A stretch of DNA of 64,000 bases from the NCBI RefSeq assembly GCF_002836745.1, contig NZ_PJAR01000042.1, positions 62,001 to 126,000 on the forward strand, written 5' to 3'. The position numbers were made by a program, and so were the translations under genes. This DNA comes from Glaciecola sp. 33A (GTDB lineage Bacteria > Pseudomonadota > Gammaproteobacteria > Enterobacterales > Alteromonadaceae). Positions within the stretch are counted from its first letter, which is position 1. Each line of letters begins with the position of its first letter. Of this stretch, positions 1-11,941 are shown piece by piece. A model generated the notes under the pieces. The model searched no databases. It was given only the letters and a program-made list of their open reading frames with translations, and was not told where the DNA came from.

Positions 1-137
1 ATAGCAGCAGTGGCTTGGTTGAGTTCTTCAACTGTTTGTCGGTCGAATTTGTTAACTGAACCTTGTGCATCAAACACAAGTTCAGCGATTGAATTGTCGG
101 TCAGTGCTACTGAAAGACTCTTGCCTTCAAAGATCAT
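1..137 (-). CDS. fadB: Fatty acid oxidation complex subunit alpha, N-terminal fragment
   Basis: Only the first 45 codons lie in the window; the gene continues past the left edge. The translation opens MIFEGKSLSVALTD and contains IAELVFDAQGSVNKFD, the characteristic start of FadB, whose N-terminal half is the enoyl-CoA hydratase/isomerase domain and whose C-terminal half is 3-hydroxyacyl-CoA dehydrogenase in beta-oxidation. The ATG is preceded by ACAGGAGAAT, a strong ribosome-binding site. It is divergent from the transglycosylase gene. Identification rests on this short N-terminus only, but the motif is distinctive. Confidence 0.85.
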   Translation of the reverse strand, partial: MIFEGKSLSVALTDNSIAELVFDAQGSVNKFDRQTVEELNQATAA

Positions 138-369
138 TATATTCTCCTGTGACATTTACAACACGGATTATAGAAATTGTTGAGATTGACCACCATTTTT
201 CGATAGTGGTTTATACTATACTTGAACGTTCTGGTAAATATTGTGGTACTACTTAACACATAACGTTCCGATAGATCATCAACATGGTTGTGAATACTAA
301 CTTTTCAAGAACTCATTGTACCAGTTATTTTTTTGTTTGTTTAATGTAATTAACTCTTAACAACAGCGG

Positions 370-2364
370 ATGCCCCCATTGTCTAACGTTATAGCTACTA
401 TTTATTGCTTGTTTTTGATATTCGGTATTTTTTTATCTGATGTTGCCTTCTCACTTGAAAATAAATCACCAGAACAAGAGTTGGAGAGTCAACGTGCTGA
501 ATTTTTGCGAATTGAAAAACAAGTTTGGAGTACCAGTGATAAAGATTTTGCAAAGTTAGTAATCAACTTAGGTGATTACCCATTAATACCTTATTTGATA
601 GAAATAAAAATTTTGCACGGATTAACAACAAAGAAAGTCGATCAAGTTCGCGCTTTTCTTAAAGAATATAAAGACACTCCGCTGGAGAGTCGTGTTCTGC
701 GTCCATGGCTGCGATATCTTGCGAAGAACAACCGTAAAAGTTTATTCATGGAGTTTTACGAGCCAATGGGTGACATTAAATTAACGTGCCAATATTTGCG
801 TTATCAACTCGAGGACAATGTTAATAAGGACCAGTTATACTCGCAAATCGCTGACTTGTGGAATGTCAGTAAGTCGCAACCGAAAGACTGTGACCCTGTA
901 TTTAAAAAGTGGAAAGCGGACGCTCAATTGACTGAGGAGTTAATTTTGCAACGCATCGCTAAAGCAGCGAATGGCGGGCAGTACTCTATTATTACCTATC
1001 TGAGAACGTTATTACCTGAAGATAAGAAGTACCTCGCCGATTTGTGGTATGAAACTAGAAAGTCTCCTTCTACAGTAAGGAGATTGAATGTATTTAAAGG
1101 TAATTATCCTGATATTGAAACAGAAATTATCAGTTATGGTTTAGGCCGTTTAATTTGGCGAAACAAAGCTGAGTCAGTAAAAACATGGCAACGAGCGCAG
1201 AAGAAATTTACGTTCACCGATGAACAACAAGCGCATGTTGCGAATAAGTTTGCAATAAGTATGGCGATCTCGAAACACCAAGATGCTGAATATTGGTTGA
1301 TTAAATCAGAGTTATTAGAGCAAGATCCGGAAGTGTTGCGTTGGCATCTTGCTACATTATTAAAAGACCAAAACTGGCCGAGTATTATAAACTTAATAGA
1401 ACAAGCGTCACCCACATTAACTCGCGCTCATGAGTATCAATATTGGTTAGCCCGCAGTTATGCTGAGTTAGGTAATGATAACAAGGCGAATGAGTTATTT
1501 AAGCAATTGGCTGGTGAGCGCCATTATTATGGATTTTTAGCAAGTGCTAGATTAGGACAGTCTTTTAACTTTCAGGATCAGCCTTTGGTTATTAAAAAAG
1601 AGGTGATTGAGCGAATTAAACAACTGCCTAGTGCCAAGCGTGCTTTGGAACTTAAAGAGTTAGAAAGATTCCACGAGGCAAGATTGGAATGGCGCTTTGT
1701 ACAACAACAATTGAACGCTCAAGAAATGCTCGCCTCTGCGGTTATTGCGGGTCAATGGGGCTGGCATGATCAAGCTATATTTACCTTTATTACTACAGGT
1801 TATTTGAACGATGTAAATAGACGATTCCCCATGGCCTATTCGGATATTCTGACCAAAGAAGCGCAACGTAATAGAATTGATCCTGAGTGGGCATTTGCTA
1901 TTGCGCGCAGAGAAAGTTCTTTTATGAGCGATGCCGTGTCGTCAGCTAAAGCCCTTGGATTGATGCAGGTGTTGCCGTCAACCGCTAGATATTTAGAGAA
2001 AAAACGGGTATCAAATCGTGCATTGATGAATCCCAATACGAATGCTAAATTGGGGAATAAATATTTACGCTACTTAATGGATAAAGTAGATAATAATACG
2101 CTGCTTGCGACTGCTTCATACAATGCAGGCTGGAGTAGGGTGAAAAGTTGGTTGCCCGCCAGCGAATCAGTTGGGGCAGACTTATGGGTCGAAACTATTC
2201 CCTACAGAGAAACTCGTAACTACGTTAAAGCAGTCATGGCATACAAGCAGATTTATCAAAACCAGTTATTTGAAATCAGCAACTCAAAAACGCCGCAGTT
2301 AATAGCTAATTCGGTTTTCGGTGAGCTAGTTCAAATGCAAATTCCGATCAATGTTGGCGACTAA
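370..2364 (+). CDS. slt: Soluble lytic murein transglycosylase (Slt70-like)
   Basis: 664 residues, close to E. coli Slt70. A hydrophobic N-terminus ending near VAFS (residues 1-28) looks like a Sec signal peptide, placing the enzyme in the periplasm. The long middle part is helical and repetitive, as in the doughnut-shaped U and L domains. The catalytic domain is at the C-terminus: ARRESSF with the probable catalytic Glu515, then SSAKALGLMQVLPSTAR and the ASYNAGWSRV motif. The family cleaves the MurNAc-GlcNAc bond and leaves a 1,6-anhydro end. The ribosome-binding site before this ATG is weak (AGCGG), so the start is less certain than the identity. It stands alone between fadB and pepQ. Confidence 0.9.
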   Translation: MPPLSNVIATIYCLFLIFGIFLSDVAFSLENKSPEQELESQRAEFLRIEKQVWSTSDKDFAKLVINLGDYPLIPYLIEIKILHGLTTKKVDQVRAFLKEYKDTPLESRVLRPWLRYLAKNNRKSLFMEFYEPMGDIKLTCQYLRYQLEDNVNKDQLYSQIADLWNVSKSQPKDCDPVFKKWKADAQLTEELILQRIAKAANGGQYSIITYLRTLLPEDKKYLADLWYETRKSPSTVRRLNVFKGNYPDIETEIISYGLGRLIWRNKAESVKTWQRAQKKFTFTDEQQAHVANKFAISMAISKHQDAEYWLIKSELLEQDPEVLRWHLATLLKDQNWPSIINLIEQASPTLTRAHEYQYWLARSYAELGNDNKANELFKQLAGERHYYGFLASARLGQSFNFQDQPLVIKKEVIERIKQLPSAKRALELKELERFHEARLEWRFVQQQLNAQEMLASAVIAGQWGWHDQAIFTFITTGYLNDVNRRFPMAYSDILTKEAQRNRIDPEWAFAIARRESSFMSDAVSSAKALGLMQVLPSTARYLEKKRVSNRALMNPNTNAKLGNKYLRYLMDKVDNNTLLATASYNAGWSRVKSWLPASESVGADLWVETIPYRETRNYVKAVMAYKQIYQNQLFEISNSKTPQLIANSVFGELVQMQIPINVGD

Positions 2365-2490
2365 AATTAGCTGGTATGGTTCTTATATCGCTGACAACCG
2401 TGTGATGGCGTGCTAGCCTAAGACAAACAAGTATATTGCTGAAAAAACAATGTAAAAGTCAACCAAATAAGGTTGAGATTTATGCTCTAA

Positions 2491-3828
<1,338 letters not shown>

Positions 3829-3965
3829 CGTTGCCATCTATAGACTTAATATAATATATAGCTAATCGAGTGACTGAAGTAATAAGAGGCCAACGAATAG
3901 GCATTGGCTTATGAACTGGCTTTTTTGAGTCAGGGTATTCAGTGAAGAAGCTTTTATATTTTCTG

Positions 3966-3992
3966 TTGCCTGCACAAAATTTCTGCTATTAT
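3966..3992 (+). promoter_or_regulatory. Possible promoter for the small membrane protein gene
   Basis: TTGCCT (-35, four of six consensus bases) and TATTAT (-10, 3987-3992) with a 15-bp spacer, shorter than the ideal 17. It is followed by a transcribed leader carrying the inverted repeat at 4000-4044. Sequence match only. Confidence 0.35.
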
Positions 3993-3999
3993 TCGCGGC

Positions 4000-4044
4000 C
4001 ACTGCGTTGAACGAAGCAACATAATTGTATTCGAAGACGCAGTG
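4000..4044 (+). other. Leader inverted repeat CACTGCGT/ACGCAGTG
   Basis: CACTGCGT at 4000-4007 is perfectly complementary to ACGCAGTG at 4037-4044, and a smaller GTTG...CAAC pair lies inside. The right arm ends about 6 bases before the AAAGGGA ribosome-binding site of the next gene, so an RNA hairpin here could affect its translation. A DNA operator is equally possible. Confidence 0.45.
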
Positions 4045-4059
4045 CTAAAAGGGATTTTT

Positions 4060-4368
4060 ATGAAACGGTCTATTCTTAATAGCGCATTTTTTGCACTTCT
4101 TTACGGCGCCTTGCCATTGCAAATGATTTCATTTTTTTATTCTCAGTGGGCACTCTGGTTTGTTCTATGTTTACCCGTGTTGTTTGTTTTGGCCAAGTCA
4201 CAAGACTATCTTTATCAAAAAGGTGGGGAAACCTATTTCCGACGTATTCCGTTTTTTGGTGGCGTACTGCTTAACCAAATAAATGATATGGGCGATTTGA
4301 AGCTAGTCGACACATCGACAACGGTCCAAATTTTATGGGCGAATATAGAGTTGCGTCGAATACAGTAA
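4060..4368 (+). CDS. Small membrane protein of unknown function
   Basis: 102 residues from MKRSILNSAFF; an in-frame ATG 18 bases upstream is less likely because AAAAGGGA sits right before this ATG. Two hydrophobic segments (about residues 8-28 and 33-48) suggest two membrane spans, followed by a polar C-terminus with FRRIPFFGG. I do not recognise the family. It is convergent with ispB, with 41 bases between the stops. The leader carries an inverted repeat and a possible promoter, supporting a real single-gene unit. Confidence 0.6.
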   Translation: MKRSILNSAFFALLYGALPLQMISFFYSQWALWFVLCLPVLFVLAKSQDYLYQKGGETYFRRIPFFGGVLLNQINDMGDLKLVDTSTTVQILWANIELRRIQ

Positions 4369-4409
4369 TTCCAATAGCTTAATGAGATAAAACAATGCGT
4401 TAAAAAGCG

Positions 4410-5381
4410 TTAGTAGTTTCTGTTAACGGATAAATCGGCCAGCCCAATTAGGGCTTCTTTAAATTCGCTGTCAGGAATAGGAATTAATGCCTCCTTCGCT
4501 TTTTGAGCTTCAATTTCAGCACATTCTCGAGTGTAAGCTAGTGAGCCGGTGGCTTGCATTATTTTTAATATATGGTCGAAATGTGCCATGCCATTTGCGT
4601 TCTCAATTGCGTCTCGAATGAGACGTGCATCTGCTATATCACAATGCCACATTGCATGTAAAAGAGGCAAGGTTGGCTTACCTTCAGCTAAATCATCGCC
4701 TGCATTCTTGCCCATGTCATCTGCTTGTGCCGTGTAATCAAGGACATCATCAATGAGTTGAAATGCAGTGCCTAAATGCTTTCCATAAGCTTGCATTGCT
4801 AATTCAATTTCTTCATTTTGATCCGTTAGTATCGCCGCAAGTTGCGTTGCGGCCTCAAACAAACGCGCCGTCTTGCTATAAATAACTTCTAAATAGCTCG
4901 CTTCGGTGGTATTAGGATCGTTGCAATTCATTAATTGCATGACTTCACCTTGTGCGATTCGGTTGGTTGCATCAGATAAAATGTCCATTACCCTCATACG
5001 TTTTAAGCTAACCATCATCTGAAAGGCACGTGAATATAGAAAATCACCCACGAGCACAGTCGCTTGGTTACCAAATACCGCATTAGCGGTCTCTCGACCG
5101 CGGCGCATAGTAGACTCATCAACAACATCGTCATGCAATAGTGTTGCCGTATGTATGAATTCAATAATAGCCGCCAACGTATGGTGCTCATCATTTTTAA
5201 TATTGAGGGACCGAGCAGCCAAGACGGTGAGCAATGGACGCAATCTTTTACCACCGCTGTTAACGATGTAAAAACCGAGTTGATTAATAAGAGCAACGTC
5301 AGAATCAACCTGCGTTTGAATCAGTTTATTAACTGCCTGCATGTCCAATGCAGTGAGTGATTGAATACTTGCTAAATCCAT
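4410..5381 (-). CDS. ispB: Octaprenyl diphosphate synthase
   Basis: 323 residues, normal for the family. It is a trans-prenyltransferase that extends farnesyl diphosphate with isopentenyl diphosphate to make the quinone side chain. Both aspartate-rich motifs are present: DDVVD at residues 84-88 (first motif) and DDVLD at 211-215 (second), which bind the Mg2+-diphosphates. GGKRLRPLL at 43-51 is the substrate-binding motif. It is divergent from rplU-rpmA, the order found in E. coli and relatives. Product chain length cannot be read with certainty; octaprenyl is assumed from the family. Confidence 0.93.
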   Translation of the reverse strand: MDLASIQSLTALDMQAVNKLIQTQVDSDVALINQLGFYIVNSGGKRLRPLLTVLAARSLNIKNDEHHTLAAIIEFIHTATLLHDDVVDESTMRRGRETANAVFGNQATVLVGDFLYSRAFQMMVSLKRMRVMDILSDATNRIAQGEVMQLMNCNDPNTTEASYLEVIYSKTARLFEAATQLAAILTDQNEEIELAMQAYGKHLGTAFQLIDDVLDYTAQADDMGKNAGDDLAEGKPTLPLLHAMWHCDIADARLIRDAIENANGMAHFDHILKIMQATGSLAYTRECAEIEAQKAKEALIPIPDSEFKEALIGLADLSVNRNY

Positions 5382-5549
5382 ATTGAACTCGTACCGGGCC
5401 TAATTATAAAGAATACGCTTGATGACCTGTAGTGTACATTAATCTATAATGTCATGTACAAAACTGATGCAAATAAGCCTTACTTTGCCTGCTTATTGTG
5501 GCTATTTCTATCTAATTGAAAATACCCTGAATAAAATTCAGTTTTGTGC

Positions 5550-5578
5550 TTGATAGATTAGATTCCATAAAGTACAAT
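5550..5578 (+). promoter_or_regulatory. Sigma-70 promoter of rplU-rpmA
   Basis: TTGATA (5550-5555), a 17-bp spacer and TACAAT (5573-5578) give a near-consensus housekeeping promoter about 55 bases before the rplU start, as expected for a highly expressed ribosomal protein operon. Confidence 0.75.
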
Positions 5579-5632
5579 TCGCGCCCTGTTTTTTGAATAA
5601 AAAGCGCTTGTATGCGCAGTGCGGAGAAATAT

Positions 5633-5944
5633 ATGTACGCGGTTTTCCAAAGTGGTGGTAAACAACACCGTGTGGCCGAAGGTCAAACCGTTCGTCTTGA
5701 AAAGATTGAAGTGGCTCCAGGTGAGTCAATCGAATTCGATAATATCTTGATGATTAGCAATGGCGAAGATGTAAAAATTGGAACCCCTTATGTTGCTGGT
5801 GGTAAAGTTACAGCTGAGATCGTTGTTCACGGTCGTGGCGAGAAAATTAAAGTAGTTAAGTTCCGTCGACGCAAGCATAGTCGAACGCAGATGGGACATC
5901 GCCAGTGGTTTACAGAAGTAAAAATCACTGCAATCAACGTATAA
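5633..5944 (+). CDS. rplU: 50S ribosomal protein L21
   Basis: 103 residues starting [14 protein letters not shown], the conserved N-terminus of bacterial L21. A longer frame begins 21 bases upstream, but that ATG has no ribosome-binding site, whereas GCGGAGAAAT precedes this one. The basic C-terminal stretch [15 protein letters not shown] is the rRNA-binding signature. First gene of the rplU-rpmA operon, with 15 bases to rpmA. Confidence 0.97.
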   Translation: MYAVFQSGGKQHRVAEGQTVRLEKIEVAPGESIEFDNILMISNGEDVKIGTPYVAGGKVTAEIVVHGRGEKIKVVKFRRRKHSRTQMGHRQWFTEVKITAINV

Positions 5945-5959
5945 TAGGAGCACTAACTC

Positions 5960-6217
5960 ATGGCACATAAAAAAGCTGGTGGTAGTACTAAAAACGGTCG
6001 CGATTCAGAAAGTAAACGCTTAGGCGTTAAACGCTACGGCGGCCAAGATGTATTAGCTGGTAACATTATTGTTCGTCAGCGTGGAACTAAATTCCACCCT
6101 GGTAACAACATGGGTATCGGCAAAGACCATACATTATTCGCTCTTACAGCGGGTAAAGTACAGTTTGAAATTAAAGGCCCTAAAAACCGCAGATTTGTCA
6201 GTATTCTTTCTGAGTAG
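5960..6217 (+). CDS. rpmA: 50S ribosomal protein L27
   Basis: 85 residues beginning [20 protein letters not shown], the classic L27 N-terminal tail that reaches the peptidyl transferase centre. The start follows ATAGGAGCACTAACTC. The operon ends in a strong intrinsic terminator 20 bases downstream. Confidence 0.98.
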   Translation: MAHKKAGGSTKNGRDSESKRLGVKRYGGQDVLAGNIIVRQRGTKFHPGNNMGIGKDHTLFALTAGKVQFEIKGPKNRRFVSILSE

Positions 6218-6236
6218 TCTGGTTTAAAGCATATCG

Positions 6237-6265
6237 AAAACCCCGCTATCGGCGGGGTTTTTTTT
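6237..6265 (+). terminator. Rho-independent terminator after rpmA
   Basis: The hairpin AACCCCGC-tatc-GGCGGGGTT is followed by an uninterrupted run of eight T. It separates rplU-rpmA from obgE. Confidence 0.92.
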
Positions 6266-6574
6266 GTGTTATTTTTTAATCCGGACCCTATGGCAGATAT
6301 TTTCTGGCGTAAAATGCACTGATTGATGTGCAAGCGTTTTGTATTATTTGTACATACACTGACTAGAGTTGTTGGGTTTTCAGTATTACATTAATTGTTT
6401 AATGCCAATTCCACAGGCTATTTGTGAAGATCAGGTAGGTTTATCAAGCGGCAGTGCTGTGTATGAAATATGACACTGATATGTACAAATATCTTGACAT
6501 CGGTATGTAAAGATCTGAATTGTTTAGAATTTAAAGCTGGTTTAAAGACCAGTTACTGGTACAGCAAAAACTGC

Positions 6575-6580
6575 TATACT
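6575..6580 (+). promoter_or_regulatory. Possible extended -10 promoter for obgE
   Basis: TGCTATACT (TG at 6572-6573, -10 hexamer 6575-6580) matches an extended -10 element about 75 bases before obgE. No good -35 is seen at the proper distance. The 388-base gap between the rpmA terminator and obgE also has a CTGGT...ACCAG inverted repeat around 6538-6553 and nothing that looks like a gene. Confidence 0.4.
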
Positions 6581-6645
6581 AATAGCGTAATTTCGTGCGA
6601 ATGCATTGCACTTGGCTTGCTGACGCGCACCAACCACAGGTTTAG

Positions 6646-7833
<1,188 letters not shown>

Positions 7834-7864
7834 ACAGCCAAGATAACACTTTGGACATACACAG

Positions 7865-8350
7865 ATGATATCCATGATTGCCGCTATGGCAAACAATCGC
7901 ATAATTGGTGCTGATAATGATATGCCTTGGCATCTACCAGCAGATCTTAAGCACTTCAAATTTGTCACTATGGGCAAACCTGTGCTTATGGGCAGAAAAA
8001 CCTATGAGTCGATTGGAAGGGCGTTACCAGGGCGCCCAAATATAGTTATTACGACCAACAAATCTTATGTATTAGATGATGCAACGGTGGTGACATCAAT
8101 TGAGGCAGCTATGCAAGAAGCGTCCGCCTTTGACGAAGTCATGATTATTGGAGGTGGAAGTATTTATGAATTGATGTTGGCACAAGCGCAACGACTGTAT
8201 CTGACTTTCATCGACTTAAAGGTTGATGGTGATACACAGTTCCCAGATTATGAAGCAAATGCTAATTGGATTGAGATAGAGCGAGAAACTCATCAAAAAA
8301 ATGAAAAAAATCCATACAATTATACCTTCGTTATGCTTGAGCGTGCTTAA
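7865..8350 (+). CDS. folA: Dihydrofolate reductase
   Basis: 161 residues with the full DHFR signature: MIAAMANNRIIG, DNDMPWHLPADLKHF (substrate-site acidic residue within it), GRKTYESIGRALPGR for NADPH, and IIGGGSIYE. It reduces dihydrofolate to tetrahydrofolate with NADPH. It begins 31 bases after obgE, probably in the same transcript. Its last 20 bases overlap the convergent small membrane protein gene. Confidence 0.96.
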   Translation: MISMIAAMANNRIIGADNDMPWHLPADLKHFKFVTMGKPVLMGRKTYESIGRALPGRPNIVITTNKSYVLDDATVVTSIEAAMQEASAFDEVMIIGGGSIYELMLAQAQRLYLTFIDLKVDGDTQFPDYEANANWIEIERETHQKNEKNPYNYTFVMLERA

Positions 8351-8852
8351 GTTTTTTGGTCAGTGAAATACTATATACATAGCCGTAGACCATACTAAAA
8401 AATATAGACGGTGCAACTGTTAGCCATAAATTAGGCGTCATAAAGGCAACATTTACTCCCACCACAAATACACTCTGCACTGCAATTGCCGGTAATGGTG
8501 TTACCAACATACCAGCTACACAACTTCCTCTGCGGGCATGTTCAATAGTTAGTAAAGATGTTTCAAAGGATTTGGTTGTTGCACATTCTTTGCTAAAAAA
8601 GCCGGGTTTTGCCACTGTCGGAACAACAAACGGAAGGCAAAATTGTTTATTTCTAAAAAATTTATGACAAAGCTCCAATATAAAGGTGAATATAAGCGTA
8701 ATACCACCACTGTAGGTACCTTGCACTAATGCCGCTTTATAAAGGATGTTGGTGTCATCGGTTACTAAACTGTTAGCGTAGTAAGCCCACGCAGCATAGA
8801 AAAAGAAGGCGATGAGGCCAGATATAGCAAGTCGTATGAAAGCAAAAATCAT
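8331..8852 (-). CDS. Membrane protein of unknown function downstream of rpoS
   Basis: 173 residues with about four hydrophobic segments (near residues 5-27, 40-62, 115-137 and 140-162), so probably an inner-membrane protein. I do not recognise the family. It starts 14 bases after the rpoS stop on the same strand and could be co-transcribed with rpoS. Its 3' end overlaps folA by 20 bases tail to tail. The ribosome-binding site is poor (AAGGGTAAT lies far from the ATG), so the start is uncertain. Confidence 0.65.
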   Translation of the reverse strand: MIFAFIRLAISGLIAFFFYAAWAYYANSLVTDDTNILYKAALVQGTYSGGITLIFTFILELCHKFFRNKQFCLPFVVPTVAKPGFFSKECATTKSFETSLLTIEHARRGSCVAGMLVTPLPAIAVQSVFVVGVNVAFMTPNLWLTVAPSIFFSMVYGYVYSISLTKKLKHAQA

Positions 8853-8866
8853 GAGTTTAGTTTTTA

Positions 8867-9781
8867 TTACCCTTGGTATGTAAACAATGACTCTATATCA
8901 AGACCGTGATGACGTACAACATCTTTCAAACGTTTTAATGCTTCAACTTGAATTTGCCTAACACGCTCTCTCGTTAGGCCTATTTCGATGCCCACATCTT
9001 CTAAGGTTGCTGGCTCATGGCCCAGTAGACCAAATCGTCTCGCTAATACTTCTGTTTGTTTTGGGTTGAGCTCTTCTAACCATTTTATAATGTGCAGCTT
9101 CATATCACTGGTCTGCAGTTGGTTTTCAGGTTCAGCGCCGCGCTCATCCGCAATAATGTCAAGTAGTGCTTTATTCTCATCGTCGCCGCCAATAGGTGTA
9201 TCGACAGAATTAATGCGTTCATTTAATTTTAGCATTTTTTGCACGCTAGCGACTGGCTCACCCGTAGCCTCAGCAATCTCTTCTGCTGTGGGTTCATGGT
9301 CGAGTTCTTGAGAGAGCTTTCTAGCAGTTCGCAAATATAAGTTGAGTTCTTTAACGATGTGGATCGGTAAACGAATAGTACGCGTTTGGTTCATCAACGC
9401 GCGCTCAATAGTTTGACGTATCCACCAAGTTGCATAGGTTGAGAAGCGGAAGCCACGTTCAGGATCAAATTTTTCAACAGCTCGAATTAGACCCAAGTTA
9501 CCTTCTTCAATCAGATCTAGCAAAGCCAAGCCTCTATTGTTATAGCGGCGGGCAATTTTAACCACTAATCGCAAGTTACTAACAATCATTCGTTCTCGGG
9601 ATTTTTCGTTACCTTTCAAAGACTCACGCGAAAATTTAACTTCTTCTTCAGCAGTCAATAATGGCGAAAAGCCAATTTCACCCAAATATATTTGGGTGGC
9701 ATCAAGCTGTTTAGCGCTGACGTCTAAGACATCAGTTTGTTCTTTTGAGGCTGTTGTATTGCCAATCTGTTTCGTGGTCAT
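8867..9781 (-). CDS. rpoS: RNA polymerase sigma factor RpoS
   Basis: 304 residues, slightly shorter than E. coli RpoS (330). Region 1.2 begins at [17 protein letters not shown]. Region 2 holds [27 protein letters not shown] and the -10-reading [16 protein letters not shown]. Region 3 has [11 protein letters not shown], and region 4 the -35-binding [23 protein letters not shown]. It directs stationary-phase and general stress genes. It lies directly after nlpD, as in E. coli, where the main rpoS promoter sits inside nlpD; that may hold here but was not seen. Confidence 0.97.
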   Translation of the reverse strand: MTTKQIGNTTASKEQTDVLDVSAKQLDATQIYLGEIGFSPLLTAEEEVKFSRESLKGNEKSRERMIVSNLRLVVKIARRYNNRGLALLDLIEEGNLGLIRAVEKFDPERGFRFSTYATWWIRQTIERALMNQTRTIRLPIHIVKELNLYLRTARKLSQELDHEPTAEEIAEATGEPVASVQKMLKLNERINSVDTPIGGDDENKALLDIIADERGAEPENQLQTSDMKLHIIKWLEELNPKQTEVLARRFGLLGHEPATLEDVGIEIGLTRERVRQIQVEALKRLKDVVRHHGLDIESLFTYQG

Positions 9782-9863
9782 GATCCACCCCTATCAGCTT
9801 TGTAAAGTAGATTTAGTGAGCGTTTGAAAAGCAGATCCTGATATGGATGAGCCAATACATGAA

Positions 9864-10712
9864 TTATTTTTTTGGTAAGAATTCGAAGGGATCAATGGAC
9901 TTCCCTTTACGCCTGATTTCAAAATGCAGCATAACATCGCTAGAACCCGAACGACCCATTGTTGCAATTTTTTGTCCTTGCTTAACATAACGTTGCTCGC
10001 TAACTAAAATCGTATCGTTGTGCGCATAAGCGCTTAATAAATTATTATCATGTTTAATAATTACCAGATTTCCATATCCCTTTAACGCGTTACCTGCATA
10101 AACAACTTTACCACTAGCAGCTGCATATATTGGGGAATACAAATCGCCTTTTATATCGAGCCCACGATTTGTGCCGTCGCTACCGACTACCGCAGACGTC
10201 GACTTACCTGATGCTGGCCACATCCAACTCACATCATTATCAGGTTTATTCGACGGTTCGTATTTTTTATTTAATTTTTTTCGATGAACTTTCTTTTCTC
10301 TCTCACCATACGCCTGTGTTTTAACCGGGTCAACTACAACTTTAGTGGCACTATTTGCTTTTGATGTTATACCGTTGTTTTTATTCCTATTATATTCTGG
10401 AGGCGTCGCAATTAAGGTCAAGGTTTGACCTGGATATATGCTGTAGGGAGCTTTTATATTGTTATATTTAGCGATGTCTCTGTAATCATTGCCACTGTAA
10501 AACGCCACGGCGAAGAGCGTGTCGCCCCTCTGAACTTCATATGTCTCACCGTCTATTTCAGTGAGATTATTTTGTTTCGCGACAGTGGTGTTAAGTGACA
10601 TAACCGGAGCTGGCTGCGAACGACCACTGCATGACGCCACCAAAATGAGCGCAAAAACACAGAACCCTACTTTTGCAAAGATCAGTAATTTCCGTTTGAC
10701 CAAGCAAGTCAT
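9864..10712 (-). CDS. nlpD: NlpD-like LysM/M23 lipoprotein (amidase activator)
   Basis: 282 residues. The signal ends in a lipobox, LVASC, with lipidated Cys28. A LysM peptidoglycan-binding domain follows (about 58-101, YEVQRGDTLFAVA...YPGQTLTL), then a low-complexity linker and a C-terminal M23 fold (about 175-280). The M23 zinc site is degenerate: the usual HxxxD start reads NRGLD, as in E. coli NlpD. So this is probably a non-catalytic activator of the division amidase AmiC, not an endopeptidase. It stands just upstream of rpoS and 7 bases after yqaA on the same strand. Confidence 0.92.
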   Translation of the reverse strand: MTCLVKRKLLIFAKVGFCVFALILVASCSGRSQPAPVMSLNTTVAKQNNLTEIDGETYEVQRGDTLFAVAFYSGNDYRDIAKYNNIKAPYSIYPGQTLTLIATPPEYNRNKNNGITSKANSATKVVVDPVKTQAYGEREKKVHRKKLNKKYEPSNKPDNDVSWMWPASGKSTSAVVGSDGTNRGLDIKGDLYSPIYAAASGKVVYAGNALKGYGNLVIIKHDNNLLSAYAHNDTILVSEQRYVKQGQKIATMGRSGSSDVMLHFEIRRKGKSIDPFEFLPKK

Positions 10713-10719
10713 GTATTTA

Positions 10720-11298
10720 TTACCTGAATATTAAATAGAGAGCGACTGCAAATGCAACAGTACCCCAGCCGATAATCTCTATGTATTTTTTTAGTTTAAT
10801 TTCCACCATTGGTCCGCCGTATTTCATCAAGGCTGCAACTAAAAAGAAACGCATGCCCCGGCCAATGGTTGACGCGATTATGAAAGGAATGAGTGCCATA
10901 TGCAAAAAACCAGCGCTTACAGTAAACACTTTATATGGAATAGGGGAGAAGCCAGCTAAAAAAACTACCCAAATACCATATTCTTCAAACCAAAGTGTGG
11001 CTTGGGCTAGTCTTTCTTGATAACCCATTTCTATAACTACGGGTTGAATAAAAGATTCAAATGCAAAATATCCTAACAAGTAACCCAATATACCACCAAT
11101 AACCGAAGCAACGGTGGTGATTAAGGCAAAACGCCATGCTTTTTGTGGCTGACTAAGCGCCATGGGAGCCAACATAACATCGGGCGGAATAGGGAAGAAC
11201 ATAGATTCAGAGCAGCTTAGCCCCGCGAGGTATTTTTCAGCATGTTTGTGTTGTGCCCATTTGAGGCAAAGTTCATAACAAGTTTCGAATATCTTCAC
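10720..11298 (-). CDS. yqaA: YqaA/DedA-family inner-membrane protein
   Basis: 192 residues with four to five hydrophobic segments and the SNARE-associated/DedA-type motifs [26 protein letters not shown] and [15 protein letters not shown]. DedA-superfamily proteins act in membrane homeostasis and lipid-carrier flipping; the role of this branch is not settled. The start codon is GTG and overlaps the pcm stop as GTGA, so translation is probably coupled to pcm. In E. coli pcm is followed directly by nlpD, so yqaA is an insertion in that order. Confidence 0.85.
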   Translation of the reverse strand: MKIFETCYELCLKWAQHKHAEKYLAGLSCSESMFFPIPPDVMLAPMALSQPQKAWRFALITTVASVIGGILGYLLGYFAFESFIQPVVIEMGYQERLAQATLWFEEYGIWVVFLAGFSPIPYKVFTVSAGFLHMALIPFIIASTIGRGMRFFLVAALMKYGGPMVEIKLKKYIEIIGWGTVAFAVALYLIFR

Positions 11299-11933
11299 AG
11301 CAAATCGCCCGCAATTAATGGCACAAAACGCACTGATTCAATGGCTTTTTCGATAAACTCTCCACCTTGGCGGTCAATACACTTAAGACTTTGTTGCTCA
11401 TCTCCGACTGGAATAATTAAGCGGCCACCGTCGTTAAGTTGTTCCAGTAAAGCGTGTGGTAGTTTCGTGGCTGCTGCCGTAACAATAATGCCGTCAAACG
11501 GACCTTTACTTTGCCAACCTTGCCAGCCATCACCATGCTTCATTGAAATGTTGTGAAAGTCGAGCTGGTTCATGCGACGTTTTGCTTGAAACTGCAAAGC
11601 CTTAATGCGTTCGACTGAATATATGTGCCCAAAAATACCTGCTAAAATTGCAGTTTGGTAGCCAGAACCAGTGCCAATTTCTAAGATTTTCTTAGGCAAT
11701 ACTGGCGCGTTAAGCAATAACTCTGTCATTTTTGCCACAATATACGGTTGTGATATCGTTTGTCCTTGTCCAATAGGTAGGGCGGTATTTTGATAAGCTT
11801 TGTGTTTAAGTGCGTCTGGAATAAAAAGTTCGCGAGGTATCTTAGCAATAGCACTTAATACTCTATTGTCCGTTACGCCTTCTTGTTCTAATAATTGCGC
11901 GAGCTGTAAACCCTTGCGAGATGATATTGCCAT
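11295..11933 (-). CDS. pcm: Protein-L-isoaspartate O-methyltransferase
   Basis: 212 residues from [17 protein letters not shown] (E. coli 208). An in-frame ATG 39 bases earlier lies inside surE; the chosen ATG is preceded by AGGAATAGAA overlapping the surE stop, a better site. Family motifs: [21 protein letters not shown]-binding [13 protein letters not shown], and GDGWQG. It repairs isoaspartyl residues in aged proteins using S-adenosylmethionine. It sits between surE and yqaA with minimal spacing, in an operon leading to rpoS. Confidence 0.95.
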   Translation of the reverse strand: MAISSRKGLQLAQLLEQEGVTDNRVLSAIAKIPRELFIPDALKHKAYQNTALPIGQGQTISQPYIVAKMTELLLNAPVLPKKILEIGTGSGYQTAILAGIFGHIYSVERIKALQFQAKRRMNQLDFHNISMKHGDGWQGWQSKGPFDGIIVTAAATKLPHALLEQLNDGGRLIIPVGDEQQSLKCIDRQGGEFIEKAIESVRFVPLIAGDLL

Positions 11934-11941
11934 TTCTATTC

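Noticed and set aside
9864-10712. Catalytic M23 endopeptidase function for the NlpD-like protein
   Set aside because: The first zinc-ligand histidine motif is replaced by NRGLD, as in non-catalytic NlpD.
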